The notes under the pieces: generated by a model | Databases searched by the model: none | What the model was told of the DNA's origin: nothing | What the model saw: only the letters and a program-made list of their open reading frames with translations | Made by a program: the position numbers and the translations under genes | NCBI GenBank assembly: GCA_947034885.2 | Contig: OX344750.2 | Location: 34,768,821 to 34,832,820, forward strand | DNA: 64,000 nucleotides | Direction: 5' to 3' | From: Thuidium tamariscinum | Taxonomy: Eukaryota; Streptophyta; Bryopsida; Hypnales; Thuidiaceae | Shown: piece by piece, positions 45,583-57,289 of the stretch | Layout of the letters: every line of letters starts with the position of its first letter | How positions within the stretch are numbered: position 1 is the first letter of the stretch

Positions 45583-47716
45583 ACACCATCCTAGATGTAA
45601 ATGGCCTTTTGAAGCCAATGGAGTAGTCTATTTATGATTTGGAGTCTTTCTCCAAAATTTAGAGTTTTGATCCATTGTAAAAAGTGAAAATTGATAATTT
45701 AGGATGAAAATCCTAAATGATAAGACTACTACAAAGAAATGAGAAGAGGTGGATATTCCTAGGAGAATATTGAAGGGCACTCCTTTTCCTCTCTTCTTAC
45801 CCTTTGTAGCCATTTTTTTAGCACACTATACATGTTAGTCCATTAGTTCGGAATTTTTGGCCATTTTCAGCCAAAGCTACAAAATCTATTGGGGAGCATT
45901 TTAAGCTCTAAGATGTATTTTTATACAAGTTTTTAAAGACTTTGTGGTGCCTTCAAACCTTACCAGCTTGTTGTGTTTTGTTGGAGTTTTTGTGCATGAA
46001 CTTGTAGAGTATTGTTGAGTTTTGTTGGTGTTGGTGTTTTTGTACTAATCTTAGAATTCATCCCCCACCATACTTTGGTAATGCTACTTTGAGGATCTTC
46101 TAGTGTACGTTTTTGGTGAAGTTTGTGATAAAAAGTTGTTTATGTACTAACTTGTTGCAGAGATGTAGTTTTTGTAATAACATTCTTGTACTAATGTGAT
46201 TTAATTTGTAATAACATTCTTGTACTATTTCATGGTACTTGCGACTAACTCACATTCTACCCTTGTAGTCTTTGCCCTTGGATTGTTTCCATAGCAAAGC
46301 TTTGATGGTGTGTATTGTAAATTTTGTAGAATTTTTTGTGAATTCCAGAAATACAACAGAAATTTGAGTTTGTCTATTTTGAGGATTGTAGTATTTTGTG
46401 TAAAATTTTGTAAGAAGACAAAGCTTTGATTTAGAGAAAAATTCATAAAAATTAGTATGGTTAGGTTTCTACTACCCCACAAAGTCTCAATTCCAACACC
46501 TTGTATCAAAGTATCAAATTAGCCTTCTAAAATTTTGGAATAAAATTTTTAAGTGGTGAAAATATGGTAAAAATTTAGTTTTATCCTTTCAAACCTTATG
46601 CTATAGAAATGCAGGATTAGACATCTAGAGTCTCACTCTTGGTGTTCAAAAAATTTCCTCAAAATTAAAATAACTATCGTATTAAACTCCAATTAAGAAG
46701 AAATTTTTGAAGGACTACAAATTTGAATCAATATAGAAAAGAGACTAGGACTAATTTAGTAAGGAAGGCTAGCCAACAGCCCAACACCAGTACAAGCCAA
46801 TAGTTGGGGGCAAAAAAAAGTTCAACCAATCAACCACAATCATGCACCACACCTTGTTACCAAGCCTCTCTATTCCATCATTGCGGTTGCAAGGACTTTG
46901 TTTATACAATGTCCCAAAAATACATCTATCTAGAAATATATAAATCCCCCTTTGACAACCAACAAGCCTCTATGAGTAGTTTTTCAACATATATTGGAAA
47001 TTATGCTAAATTATTTATTTGTGCAATTTTAGGTGTAATTACCTTCATGCCCCAAAAGAAAAGCAATTGAATGTATAATTATTTGAAGTAGGATAGAGAA
47101 ATTTTAAACTTCCCACACAATAAGGTAGTTATGAAATGCTTAATTTGGATGACATCCATACTAGTTGAAATACAATCAAAATAGAATAGACCATACAATC
47201 TTGCCTTTATCAAAAATACTATAGCCACAAAGCACCAAATGATTGCTCTAGTGGCATAGTAAAAAAAATAGATAGAAATATTTTTTTCAACATATTTGAA
47301 TAAATACTTTCTATATTTTCTATAGCTCTAGCAATAAGTTCTTGAAAACACTCATAATCCTTATAGTTTCCAACTTTCTAAAGGATTTAAGACAAATAAA
47401 TTAAATGAAAAAAAATCAAGACAATAGCAAAATGCAATGTCTACACTTCAAAATGAGTCCCTTTGTTTTGTTTTATTTGTTTGTTATGGTCACGTCTTTA
47501 GATTTGTACCTCCCTTAGTTAGGTTCTTGGTACCATCAAAAAAAATATTTGCAAGGATGGGTGTAAAGACTTTGGTTCATGTGTTCTAAGTTATGATTGA
47601 AAAGATATTAAAATTTGAAGTTCTTATTAAAGAAAAGATTCAAATATTATTTTGATTGTTTATTCTAATAAATTGTGGCAACAATGCTCATGTAGCATAC
47701 TAGTATATTCTATACC

Positions 47717-48657
47717 TTAACCCCTAAAGGACAAGCAAATTTGAAAAATTTGTCAACTTAGCAATTTTGGACAAGTACATGTAAGTATAGATTTTCATAT
47801 TTAAATCCAAATTTTAATAGAAGGGGTAAACATCAAATATCTTTTATATCCACTAAAATTCAGGACATTTGGAAATATGAGTAAAAAGTTATGGCCTAAT
47901 ATGTTACATTTTTTAGACATGGGTAGTTCAGCTAAATCGAAAAAATCACTTTTTTCAAAAACTAAAATTTGAAATTGATTTTATTCATTTCTGCATGTGT
48001 AGAAAGCTTTGAATCATTTGATTTTGATTAATGAGTCAAAAATTATAAGGAGTTCATATTTGTGGGTAGTTATCACGGTTTTCTTCTCTAAAATAAACTT
48101 AAAAGTCCTTATTTCACTCAATTTTCAATATTTTTTTGAAAAAATAAAATTATAGGATATAAATTGTTTATTAAAACATTGCAACCATTGGGATTGGCAT
48201 TTTCTAATTCCATAAATAAACTATCAATAATTTTGTATTTGAATGATTTGCTACTTTTCCTACTTATTATTTTTTCCTAATATATTGTACAATTTCAAAT
48301 AATTTTAGATTCTCTACACAAGTACTTTACTTGTCTTCAACACTGAATTTAAAGAAGCACCACCATTTTCGACCATTTTTCATATATTTTCTACCTTCTC
48401 AAGTACAGTTGTCCTATTTTCCACAAGGTCAAAAAAATTATTTTTGACCATTCAAATACTAATATCTTGCAATCTACATAGTAAAAATTTGTGAAATGTC
48501 TTCTACATGTTCTCAAACCAATTACTACAACATCTTAAGGTTACAAATCTCTATTTTTAATTTTTCAATTTATTAATTATTTATAATTTTAAATTTGATA
48601 TTGGTACTAGAAATTGTAGTTTTGATGTAAACATAGTCAAGAAGCTTAAGGGCTTAA
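47717..48657 (+). mobile_element. Family A element inside E2
   Basis: TTAACCCCTAAAGGACAAGC at the left and GCTTAAGGGCTTAA at the right enclose 941 bp with the full A interior (GAGTCAAAAATTATAAGGAG; GCAACCATTGGGATTGGCAT; AATATCTTGCAATCTACAT). Confidence 0.8.
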
Positions 48658-49560
48658 ATGAGTTTGTTTGTTGATTGTTTTGTTTCTTTGTTATAGTTAA
48701 ATTTTTAGAACCATGTGTCCACATGTTCTTTGGTTGTGCTCTTGGTAGTGTTGGATTGCAAGTAGAGGGGACATAAGCTTTGCTTTGTGACATTTGGACC
48801 TCTAGTGTTGAAAGATATCAAGTTTTGAAGTTTTTATGAGCTATTATGAATTAAAAAAATTAGATGATTATTTTTATTTTTATTTTGACTATGGCAATGG
48901 CACACTAATCAAGATGAAAATCTCCATGCTCCCCCCCCCCCCTCTTATGGGCACTAATGTGGCTTAAAGAACACCAAGTGAAAATGGCAAGCTTCAACAT
49001 CAATGTCCATAAGAACTAAGCTACTTCAACTCTATACTATGCACATGCAATGTTTGATGCTCCTAAGATATGGATACCAACTTTTTACAATATACAATGG
49101 TAATCAATGACCACAAGACCCTTTGACTCAGGTCAAAAATATCAATAGAGTTGTTAACATGGGAGTTAGTCAAGGCCTTCCAAAGGCCACTTTCCATGTG
49201 ACCCAGGCTAGTAGGAAACCATGAAGACAACAAGAAGCTTCCACAGTCCCACCAATTGTCTTACCAACCTTGGTGAGCAGAGAAGCAAGAGTTCAAGCTT
49301 CACCGATATTGGTGGATGAGGGGATTGATAGAGATTGGTCAAACTTCAAGAGAATCATTATGTGTGCTTCTCTTACTTGATATCTCCCCACCCATCGGCT
49401 CTACATGGAAGTGTCATGAGTGATTTCTCAATGCAATTCTTCCTTTCAAGCTCTATTGGCCCAGCTTATATAAAAGGTGGCCCTAAGGGCTTAAATGATT
49501 ATTGGCAGGGCCCTCTAAAAGCTTCTAAAGGCTTCAACTTGTCATTTGTCCTTTTCCAAC
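48658..49560. other. E2 interior with a poly-C tract, no gene seen
   Basis: A run of 12 C lies at 48931-48942. The segment 49.0-49.56 kb is moderately GC-rich with a TATATAAAAG word near 49469. A short open frame at 49335-49586 has no motif. Confidence 0.4.
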
Positions 49561-50223
49561 CACTACAAGAGAAAGGGGTGTTTTAAGTATAATCCTAAAG
49601 ATAACATTTTAAGTAATGACATTTTTAGGATATTTTAATTAAGAAATAAATGTCTTTCTCTATAAGGCTTATGTGTGTGCACTAGTAACAAAATAGTGAC
49701 CAAATTAACAAAACATCAACAAGTTTTTGTTAAATTTCATTGATTTGGATACTAGCATTGACAACATCAACAAGTTTTTGTTCATTTTGTATTGTACAAA
49801 TTAACAAAAATGTGTCATTGTTATTGTTGATGAATAGTGCAATGACAATTGACAAAATCAACAAAAATATGTTGAATTTTTAAAGAATTTTTAAAGAATC
49901 TAATTTAGAATCTTTTAGAAGTCTTTTGAAAATCTTTTAGAGAACCTTTAAGAATCTTTTGGAGAATCTTTTAAGAACCTTTTGAAATTTTGATTTGAAA
50001 TCTTTTAAAATTTTGATTTAGAATCTTTTGAGGATCTTTTTAACATCTTCTAAAAATCTGTTAGAATCTATTTGAATTTGGTGAAATGCTTTAGAAGTTT
50101 ATGAAGTCTATTATAACTAATTATAACAATTATGGAATTGTTAGGGTGGAGGCTTTATTAAATGAGATAATTTTTTATATTTTTCCTTTCAATTCATTCC
50201 TAAAGTCTCAAGGTTTTTCTTTT

Positions 50224-50664
50224 CACTATAAGAAATCTACATTTTAGGGGGGATTGCTATTATGTGAGTATAGAAATGTGAGCTTATGAGCCTAGAAGAC
50301 TATACACTTGTGATATAAATGTCCATATTGTAGTAACCTTTTGTGTTAATAGTGCATATATTCTATAAATACCTATATTATAGGTGTTTATGTTATAAAC
50401 ACCTTCAAAGGTTGCATGATACCTACTTAAATACATGGTCAAGGCTCACATACTAGCACTGTTGCATTTTAAGTAACGACTACAAATTTTTTAAACAGAT
50501 TTTCTTTGATGTTTAATAGAAAAACTCCATGTTTTTATGTCAACATTGATATTATGTTGGAGTTTTTCACTAACATAAAAATATGGAGTTGCCCCATTGG
50601 ACATCAAAGAAAATGTGCTTAAAAAATTGAAACTTGTTACTATAAATGTCGGGTTCTTTTAGTG
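50224..50664. mobile_element. Small CACTA-ended foldback MITE
   Basis: CACTATAAGAAATCTACATT at the left and the complement of the right end, CACTAAAAGAACCCGACATT, pair. After removal of the hAT-like insert (50245-50461) the pairing continues (AGTAACGACTACAAATTTTTTAAAC; TTTTCTTTGATGT; AACTCCATGTTTTTATG), so the empty element is a near-complete hairpin. Confidence 0.7.
50245..50461 (+). mobile_element. hAT-like MITE (family F), 217 bp
   Basis: TAGGGGGGATTGCTATTATG at the left and the complement of the right end, CAGTGCTAGTATGTGAG, form a hAT-like terminus (TAGGG/CAGTG). The 8-bp flanks CTACATTT and TTGCATTT agree at 6 of 8, and the opposite hairpin arm of the host MITE shows the uninterrupted site with CGACATTT, supporting an 8-bp duplication. 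Confidence 0.65.
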
Positions 50665-50899
50665 TCTTCAAATCCCATTGAAAATTATCATTTCTATTGC
50701 AAAGAGAAAAAATTGAGATTTTAGTTTTTTTTGCATACATAATCATAGGATTTTGCACTAGATTAGTAATAAGTGTTTGAAAGAAAACTTAGAACTTCAA
50801 ACATATGGATTACAAGATATTTGCATTTGAAGTTAAGAATTATTTTCTTAACCTTTTGTAATAAGATTTTAAGACTTTGAATCTTCCTAATTCAATTTT

Positions 50900-51112
50900 T
50901 TGCAATATCAATATTCATTAAGAAAAATTTATGCTCAAGAATTAAGTTGGGAATTTAGCCCGGAGGGTGCACTCTCCGTTTCTTTGATGTCAATGTGTGA
51001 ACTAATGAAGGATAATTTTAATTGCGTTGGAGGTAAATTTTATACAACCCTTCAAAGTAAATTAGCATCCACAATTGCAAGAGAAATGGGCCCTAAGCTA
51101 CAGAAATTTTGA
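50900..51112 (+). pseudogene. Open stretch with protein-like composition, unknown origin
   Basis: A 70-codon open frame with higher G+C than its surroundings (ELSWEFSPEGALSVSLMSMC; ASTIAREMGPKLQKF), without an ATG at its start. It might be a gene fragment carried by the CACTA element. I do not recognise it, and chance is possible. Confidence 0.2.
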
Positions 51113-51399
51113 CAGAATGATGTTCAAAATGACAGCCACAACTTGTGAAATTTTGTTTTTTTGTCAATACAGTCAATATTGCAATGTCTGTCAAATTTCT
51201 TGTCAATATTCTTGTCAATTTCTCAATCAATTTTGATAAACAAAGTTAATGTTTCTTTAGAAATCCAAGAAATTTTTATATACAATTTTTATTTTAGATA
51301 CAAAATGATGTAGCTATCATTTACTAACTTTATAAAGAATTATACCTAATTGCAATCTTTAACCATTCACCATCAACACCTTAACATTATTTTTCTTTG

Positions 51400-52391
51400 A
51401 GGGAGAGAAACTCCCTCTATATATGCAGAGGTAGGAGGTCAACCAATGCTTATGAGATATGTGAATTTTTGAAGTTGTGAGACCTCATAGTAAAGTTAGA
51501 AATCCATAATTTTGTAATAAAATTAAGATTGTAGACCTCATTTGAGCATAGTAGAATGTCTTTTTTCAAATAACTTTGAACTAAAACTAATTAGAATATA
51601 AATTGGAGTTTCAAGTTCAAAAATAATTTTGACAATTCAAGTTTTCAATCAAAATTTATAGGCAGATTTCAAAGAGGAAGTTTCAAAAAATATAATAAGA
51701 ACAATTTCAAACACCTCTTTGAAATATCAAAACTTTTGATTGGAAACTTGAAATGTCAAAAAAAATTTGGATGAAAAACTTGAGTTTATTTTCTCAGTAA
51801 TTTCAGTTCAATTTTTTTTGAAAAAATACATTCTTCTAAGCTTAAATGAGGTCTAAAGTCCTACTTTCAATACAATTCTTATTTCTAACTTAATGTGTTA
51901 AGTTAGAAATAAGAATTGTGTTGAAAGTAGGACTTTAGACCTCATTTAGGCATAGAAGAATGTATTTTTCCAAAAGAAATTGAACTAACATTAATTATAA
52001 AATAAATTCAAGTTTTTCATCCAAATTTTTTTTTGACATTTCAAGTTTCCAATCAAAAGTTATGATATTTCAAAGAGGTGTTTGAAATTGTTCTTATTAT
52101 ATTTTTTGAAACTTCCTCTTTTGAAATCTGCTTATAAATTTTGATTGAAAACTTAAAATGTCAAATTATGTTTGAACTTGAAACTCCAAATCATATTCTA
52201 ACTAGTCTTCATTCAAAGTTATTTGAAAAAAGACATTCTACTATGCTCAAATGAGGTCTAAAATCTTAGTTTTATTACAAAATTACGGATTTCTAACTTC
52301 ACTATGAGGTCTCACAACTTCAAAAAATCACAAATCCCATATGGGTTGGTCAACCTCCTACCTCCATATGTGTATATAAAGAGCTTCTTTT
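51400..52391. repeat. Palindrome of about 1 kb with a 4-nt centre; each arm itself palindromic
   Basis: The arms meet at TGTG (51894-51897). Symmetry holds to the outer edge: GGTAGGAGGTCAACC at 51430 faces GGTCAACCTCCTACC ending at 52362. Each arm also folds on itself: GACCTCATTTGAGCATAGTA near 51536 faces AAGCTTAAATGAGGTC ending near 51853. The structure is therefore four alternating copies of a unit of about 190 bp. Related single units lie at 35480 and 38785. Confidence 0.85.
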
Positions 52392-53559
52392 CCCCATTCA
52401 TTTCACAGAATACAAATGATTCATGAAAGAAAACAATTTAGTAAATAAATTAACTCCATGTTCTTGATTTGTTTTGATCAACATTCTAGAAAGTTGATTA
52501 AATTTTTTTTAAATTTAAATCATCCAAAAACATTTCATCTAAAAGCTTATCATTCATTTGATAAAATTTCATCCAATTTTTTTTCTAGCCACAATTTCAA
52601 GTACTTTATTAAATCCTTGAAAAATATTTTTTGGGATTAAGTGACGTGGAAAATAAAAAAATCCATGGTGGCAAAGGAGTGAGAGGAAGACTTGTTGATG
52701 TGTATCTCTGTCCAAATTGACAGCCGAATTGACAAAATTATGTCAAAAAAATATCCGAAAGAGGGTCTCCTAATCTAGAGCACAACTGACAAAATTATGT
52801 CAAATCAGCTGTCAATTCGAACATAATTTTCTCTTGTAGTGCATGTAATGAGGTTTTAGACTTTAAAAATAATGAAGGGTATACAAAAATACTAAATTTA
52901 TTAATTTTTTTTTCTAAAGTAGTCATGCCAAAATTCCCCTCTAAAAATTTGAATTTTTCATAGTATACTTCGTGTAGTTTTAATCTATGAATTGTACACT
53001 AAAATCACACTAAATTCATAGAGGTATTGAAATTATAGTTTACTAAGGGGTTAGGGGAATCCCAAGTGCTTGTTGTACCAGGAAATTAAAATCTAGATGG
53101 ATGATATTCACAGCCAGGCAACTGGTTTAGTTCACTCATTGACGGATTGAGTGGCATGGCAAGTTCATTGAATTTTTATGGACCTTGGGGTTTAGACTAA
53201 CCGGACTGGAGTTTTTTTGAATTGTTTGAATTTGGTTTTTTTTGAAGTGTTCAAAGATTTGAAGTTTCATGTCCTCTTCCATGTTTTTAAATCTTTGTAA
53301 ATGTTGTGTGTTATGTGTTTCTTAACACATAACCACAATTTTATACATTGCCTTGAGACATCAAACTAGAACTTGCATTGTAATGTGGATGTTTTTTTCT
53401 CATGGTATTTGTTTTTGTTTTTGTGCTTCATTGCTTCATAAGCTTTTGTATTAGTTTTTGAATGTGCTGTAATTTTGTGTTTTTTAGGTTTAATAGTTTG
53501 CAAATGGGTGAGTTCATTAGAGAAAATATAGACTCCGTAGAGGGCTAACCTTACAAGAA

Positions 53560-54540
53560 CTTGCAAATCCACCTAATTTATCTTCCCCAAAATCTACAAG
53601 TTCCCACATGGGAGAAGTTCCCATGTGTTCCCACCTACTTAATTTGAAATTACTTACACCAAGCACTTGGAGCCACCTCCACTAACTTTTTGAGGTGGTA
53701 CTTGCTCCCACATGTGCCCAGAGTTCTCCACGTGTTCCCTACACGTTCCCCACGGCCATTGAGGCCCAAACTTTCCAAAATGGCATTGGGGAGCCTTAAA
53801 TCCCATTTTCTCCTCCATGTGCTGTCCCCAAAAGGCTAACTTTTGGATTTTAGCTCCGAATGGCAAACGGATTGCGCCATTGGGTCCGGGAGGCCATAAT
53901 TAGTTTGAGGAGAATCCCTTACCCCTTAAACTATACCCTACATCTCAAAGAATCTTAGTGTAAGCCGGGATCAAAGTTAGGATAAATTCCCAACTTTTGG
54001 AGTTTGGCTTTTTTGGACCGCAAACCTTCACCAAGCTCTTAAGTAGATAGAGGGGGTAGGAATAGAATCAAAGTAAGCCTCGATTCGATGTCATATAGCC
54101 CTGGTACGCCGGTCAATTGCAACTTCCGTCGTTCAAATTGTCAATTGTGGAGGAATGTCGCCGATTCGGGGTCTTCCACCTATCGATTTGTCTTGAAACT
54201 TGGGGAAGCGCTCCGTTGGTGTGAGACCGCCTCACCGGATTTTTAGTGGAATTTTACCGCACTTTGGGATATTCTTTCGAATTTCCACCCAAAGTCCACC
54301 GCGGTTGACCGTCCGGGAAAATATCCAAATTACTTTGGAAAATTCCCAAACTTTGGAGGGGACCACCCCTGGAATCCCCCCACATGGATGCAAACCTGCA
54401 TCCCCACTGCGTGCTCCTAGAATTAGGAAATCGCCCGGTACCTGCATTTCAAGGTTAGTATTCCATCCGTATTCTCTTCGATGCTATGGGGAATGGAGGA
54501 TTCCTCCTAAATTCCCCCATGTGGGCTTCCTAACTTAGCT
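53560..54540. other. GC-richer right part of E2, no gene supported
   Basis: Related to 14.86-15.0 kb in E1 by the GAGGGGACCACCCCTGGAAT-type block (54356; compare GAGGGACCTCCCTTGGTAT at 14948). The open frame at 54200-54538 is Pro/Arg-rich without motifs. A short inverted pair (TTCCCACATGGGA) lies at about 53602. Confidence 0.35.
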
Positions 54541-55168
54541 AGGGCCTTTTTAGGCTTCTTACCCTAATCCTGCACATCACTATCAGTTTGACGTCTATTT
54601 AGCCAAGACAAAACCCGTTTTGGATGCAAACTATCCTAAACCCCATCTAATGACCAAATGGCATATTAGTATGCGTAATGCTAATACCAGTTTAATACTC
54701 TTTTGTGGGTTTTACGAGCCTAATTATGCCTTAGATTGTGTAGGAATCTGAAAAAAGAACTCGTGAGTCCCCGGTGATGAATCGGGGGCTCACAATGTTT
54801 GTGTCAGTTTTAATGTTGTTAGAGCATTTAATCGTAAAAGAAATGCAAAAAAAATTTCAAGTTGTAGCTTCCAACTTCTAGGTAGACTATGAAAGAAGGA
54901 ACCTGTCATCTCTCACTGACAGATCTAGAATTAAAAAAGAAGAGATGTTTAAGATATTTACATAAGCTAAAAGGCATCTCTGTCAACAATTTCGTCCTTT
55001 CTATAGCTCAGTAGAGGTGCAATAGAGGTGCAGTAATAGACTGGCTTGTCAAAGTAAGATTTGAATTACTCAATTCAAATTACGTAGATCTTAAGTGAAT
55101 AGTTAGATTTGGGATTAGTAAACATGTACGGACCTCCTAAATTCCCTCATCTAGATTTTCTTCGTAGA

Positions 55169-56101
55169 TTAACCCCTAAAGGACCGCAACTATGTTTCCA
55201 CCAAAACTGCTCCAAAACTGTCATTTCTAGGACAGCTACCAAATTTCAGAAAAAAATCATTTTTTGACACATGAAACCGTAGGATCTCTTAGTGCACTAG
55301 TTTGGGAAGATGTAGAAAAAATTTCAGAAATTTACGCAATGTAGATTGCAAGATATTAGTGTTTGAAGTTACAAAAATCATTTTTTTCCATTGCGAAAAT
55401 CTGGGCAGCTGCACTTCAGAAGGTCACATTTGTATGAAAAAATGTCCAAAATGGTTGCAACTCTTTGGATTTATTCTCCAATTCAAGTTGGATACATGCT
55501 TGAAATTTTTCATATCATTTGGAATTGTACAACATGTACAAAAAAATAAGAAGAAGAAAGAAGTAGAGAATGATTCAAAATACAAAAATGGTAACAATTT
55601 ATTTATTGAATTGAAAAATGCCAATCTCCATGGTTCAAATGTTGTAATAAACAATCTACACCCAATGTTTTTATTTTTTTTTCAAAAATATTGAAAATTG
55701 AGTAAAATAAAGGACTTCAAAGTTTATTTTAGAGAAGAGAATCCATAACTACTCGCAAACTAAAATCCTTCATAATTTTTGACTCATTAATCCAAATGGA
55801 ATGATTCAAAGCTTTACATGTATATATAAATCTGTAAAACCAATTTCAAATTTTTATTTCCAAAAAAAGTGATTTTTTTTATCTGCCCAAACTACCCAAG
55901 TTGAGAAACAGACAACGTTTTATGTGATAACTTTTCAACCATGTAGTCAAAAGTCACAAAAATTGTTGGGCTTTGAAGATACTCCTCGTCCACACCTTCT
56001 ATTAAAGTTTGGTTCCAAAATATGGAAATCTCTATCCACACGTACTTGCCCAAAATTGCTATGTTGCCAAAAAAAAGGCATGTTGGTCCTTTAGGGGTTA
56101 A
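55169..56101 (-). mobile_element. Family A element, well-preserved copy
   Basis: TTAACCCCTAAAGGACC faces GGTCCTTTAGGGGTTAA (perfect 17-bp TIR including TTAA). It is the inverted near-twin of 19730-20661. A run of 12 G follows directly (56102-56113). Confidence 0.9.
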
Positions 56102-56113
56102 GGGGGGGGGGGG

Positions 56114-56450
56114 TGCTCCCTTTTGAATATAAAAGGGGCGGCATTTTCCTTTCATTCTCTCTCTCTCTTTCTCATTCCTACCCATTTAAGGGAGGAGCAC
56201 TATTGGGCTCGGGTTATGTCGGATTTCCCTTGGCTTGTTATGCCAAAGGAGCCTTTGATAGTTTTGGGGTTGTTGTACTCTTGGTACTTGTGGTTTGCAC
56301 TTGGGGACTTAAGACCCCCCCAAGTTTGTTGGAACTTATACTAATTAATGGTGGGCTACCTTTTGTATTGTGAAACAAGTGAAAGTTGTTGTGGGAGAGA
56401 CTTGTAAAGAACCGAGGGGTGACTTGTGAGGTGACTTTGAAAGTATTTTG
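56114..56450 (+). repeat. LTR- or promoter-like segment
   Basis: An AATATAAAAGG TATA-like word (56127) is followed by a CTCTCTCTCTTTCTC tract and ordinary AT/GC-mixed DNA, leading into tandem repeats. The arrangement resembles the U3/R part of a plant LTR, but the element ends were not found. Confidence 0.3.
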
Positions 56451-56800
56451 CAATTTGTACTCACCTTCTTCTCCCTCTTCTCTTGTGCACAAGGTTAAGG
56501 TAGTTCCATAGGGGACGGCGAAGCTTTGGTTGTTAGTCTTGAATAGTCATGTGCAAATCCTCATCTCCCTCTTCTCTTATGCACAAGGTTGAGCTAGTCC
56601 CATAGGGGACGGCGAAGCTTTGGTTGTTAGTCTTGAATAGTCATGTGCAAATCCTCATTTCCCTCTTTTCTTGTTCACGGGATTAGATCAACCCCATGAG
56701 GGACGGCGAAGCTATGGCCTCCCAACGTCTTTAAGAGCTAAAGAGTCTTAGCCACGTGTCAAAAACCTCACCTCACGGCGAAGCTTTGAACCCCCCAAGT
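56450..56800 (+). repeat. 94-bp tandem repeat, three units plus a partial
   Basis: GGACGGCGAAGCT begins at 56513, 56607 and 56701, 94 bp apart; a shortened unit has CACGGCGAAGCTTTG at 56774. The first two units are almost identical (CTTTGGTTGTTAGTCTTGAA; ATAGTCATGTGCAAATCC). Confidence 0.85.
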
Positions 56801-57159
56801 CTTAGTGGGGTGTCAAAAGAGCCCACCTTTGAGCTAGTCTCAACATTTAGTGTCCAACATGTTTGGCACTCATACAATGTTTAACATCCAACAATAGAAT
56901 AGTAATTTCCTTGAGGGGAGCATGTATTGGACCACCCCTTTGGATGAGCCCTTGTGTGGTTATTTAGTTTAGTTTGGGTTTGGTTAGTTAGTTCATGAAA
57001 ATGTGTGACTAATTGTTAAACCAGTTTGTGGAAATATTAAGCCAGCCAGCCCAACCAGAGCTCAGCTAGCACCCAGCCGGGCTCCCCCAGTCGGGCGCAA
57101 CAGCACCAGCCGGGCTTCCCCTAGTTGGGCGTCGCAGCAGCCAACTGGGTACAACCGGG

Positions 57160-57282
57160 TATCGGGGGGGCAGGGGCTTGGGACGGGGTCCAGGGGCTTG
57201 GGGCTCGGGGTCAGGGGCTTGGGCCGTGGGTCTGGGGTCTAGGGGCTTGGGCCGTGGGTCTGGGGTCTAGGGGCATTGTGCT
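57160..57282 (+). repeat. G-rich minisatellite with G-quadruplex potential
   Basis: Dense G3-G7 runs separated by 1-7 nt, including two copies of a 28-bp unit (CTTGGGCCGTGGGTCTGGGG at 57218 and 57246) and repeats of CAGGGGCTTGGG upstream. Many windows satisfy the G3+N1-7 quadruplex pattern on the plus strand. An open frame running through it (57125-57316) is Gly/Trp/Leu repeat and not credible as protein. Confidence 0.8.
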
Positions 57283-57289
57283 CCTAAAA

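Larger units (their letters stand above)
49561..52841. mobile_element. CACTA (En/Spm-like) element, non-autonomous
   Basis: CACTACAAGAGAAA at 49561 faces TTTCTCTTGTAGTG ending at 52841: a perfect 14-bp CACTA-type TIR. Clustered subterminal words are present at both ends (ATCAACAAGTTTTTGTT at 49.7-49.87 kb; TTGACAAAATTATGTCA at 52.72-52.8 kb), as CACTA transposases require, though the two sets differ. The flanking triplets (AAC and CAT) do not match, so the ends could belong to two elements. No TNPD-like frame is present. Confidence 0.6.
43029..54794 (+). mobile_element. Large TIR element E2 (family E), heavily interrupted
   Basis: The left end is decayed but aligns with that of E1 (CCATTTTGTCAC, GGAACTCA). 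The right end GGTGATGAATCGGGGGCTCA with CA following is clean. The left 3.5 kb (to about 46.5 kb) and the right 0.9 kb align with the two ends of E1. Between them lie an A element (47717-48657) and CACTA-ended DNA (49561-52841). Treating this as one element is an inference from colinearity; two separate fragments are possible. Confidence 0.45.

Noticed and set aside
54200-54538. 112-codon Pro/Arg-rich open frame at the right end of E2
   Set aside because: The related region of E1 does not keep the frame, so it is probably chance in GC-richer DNA.
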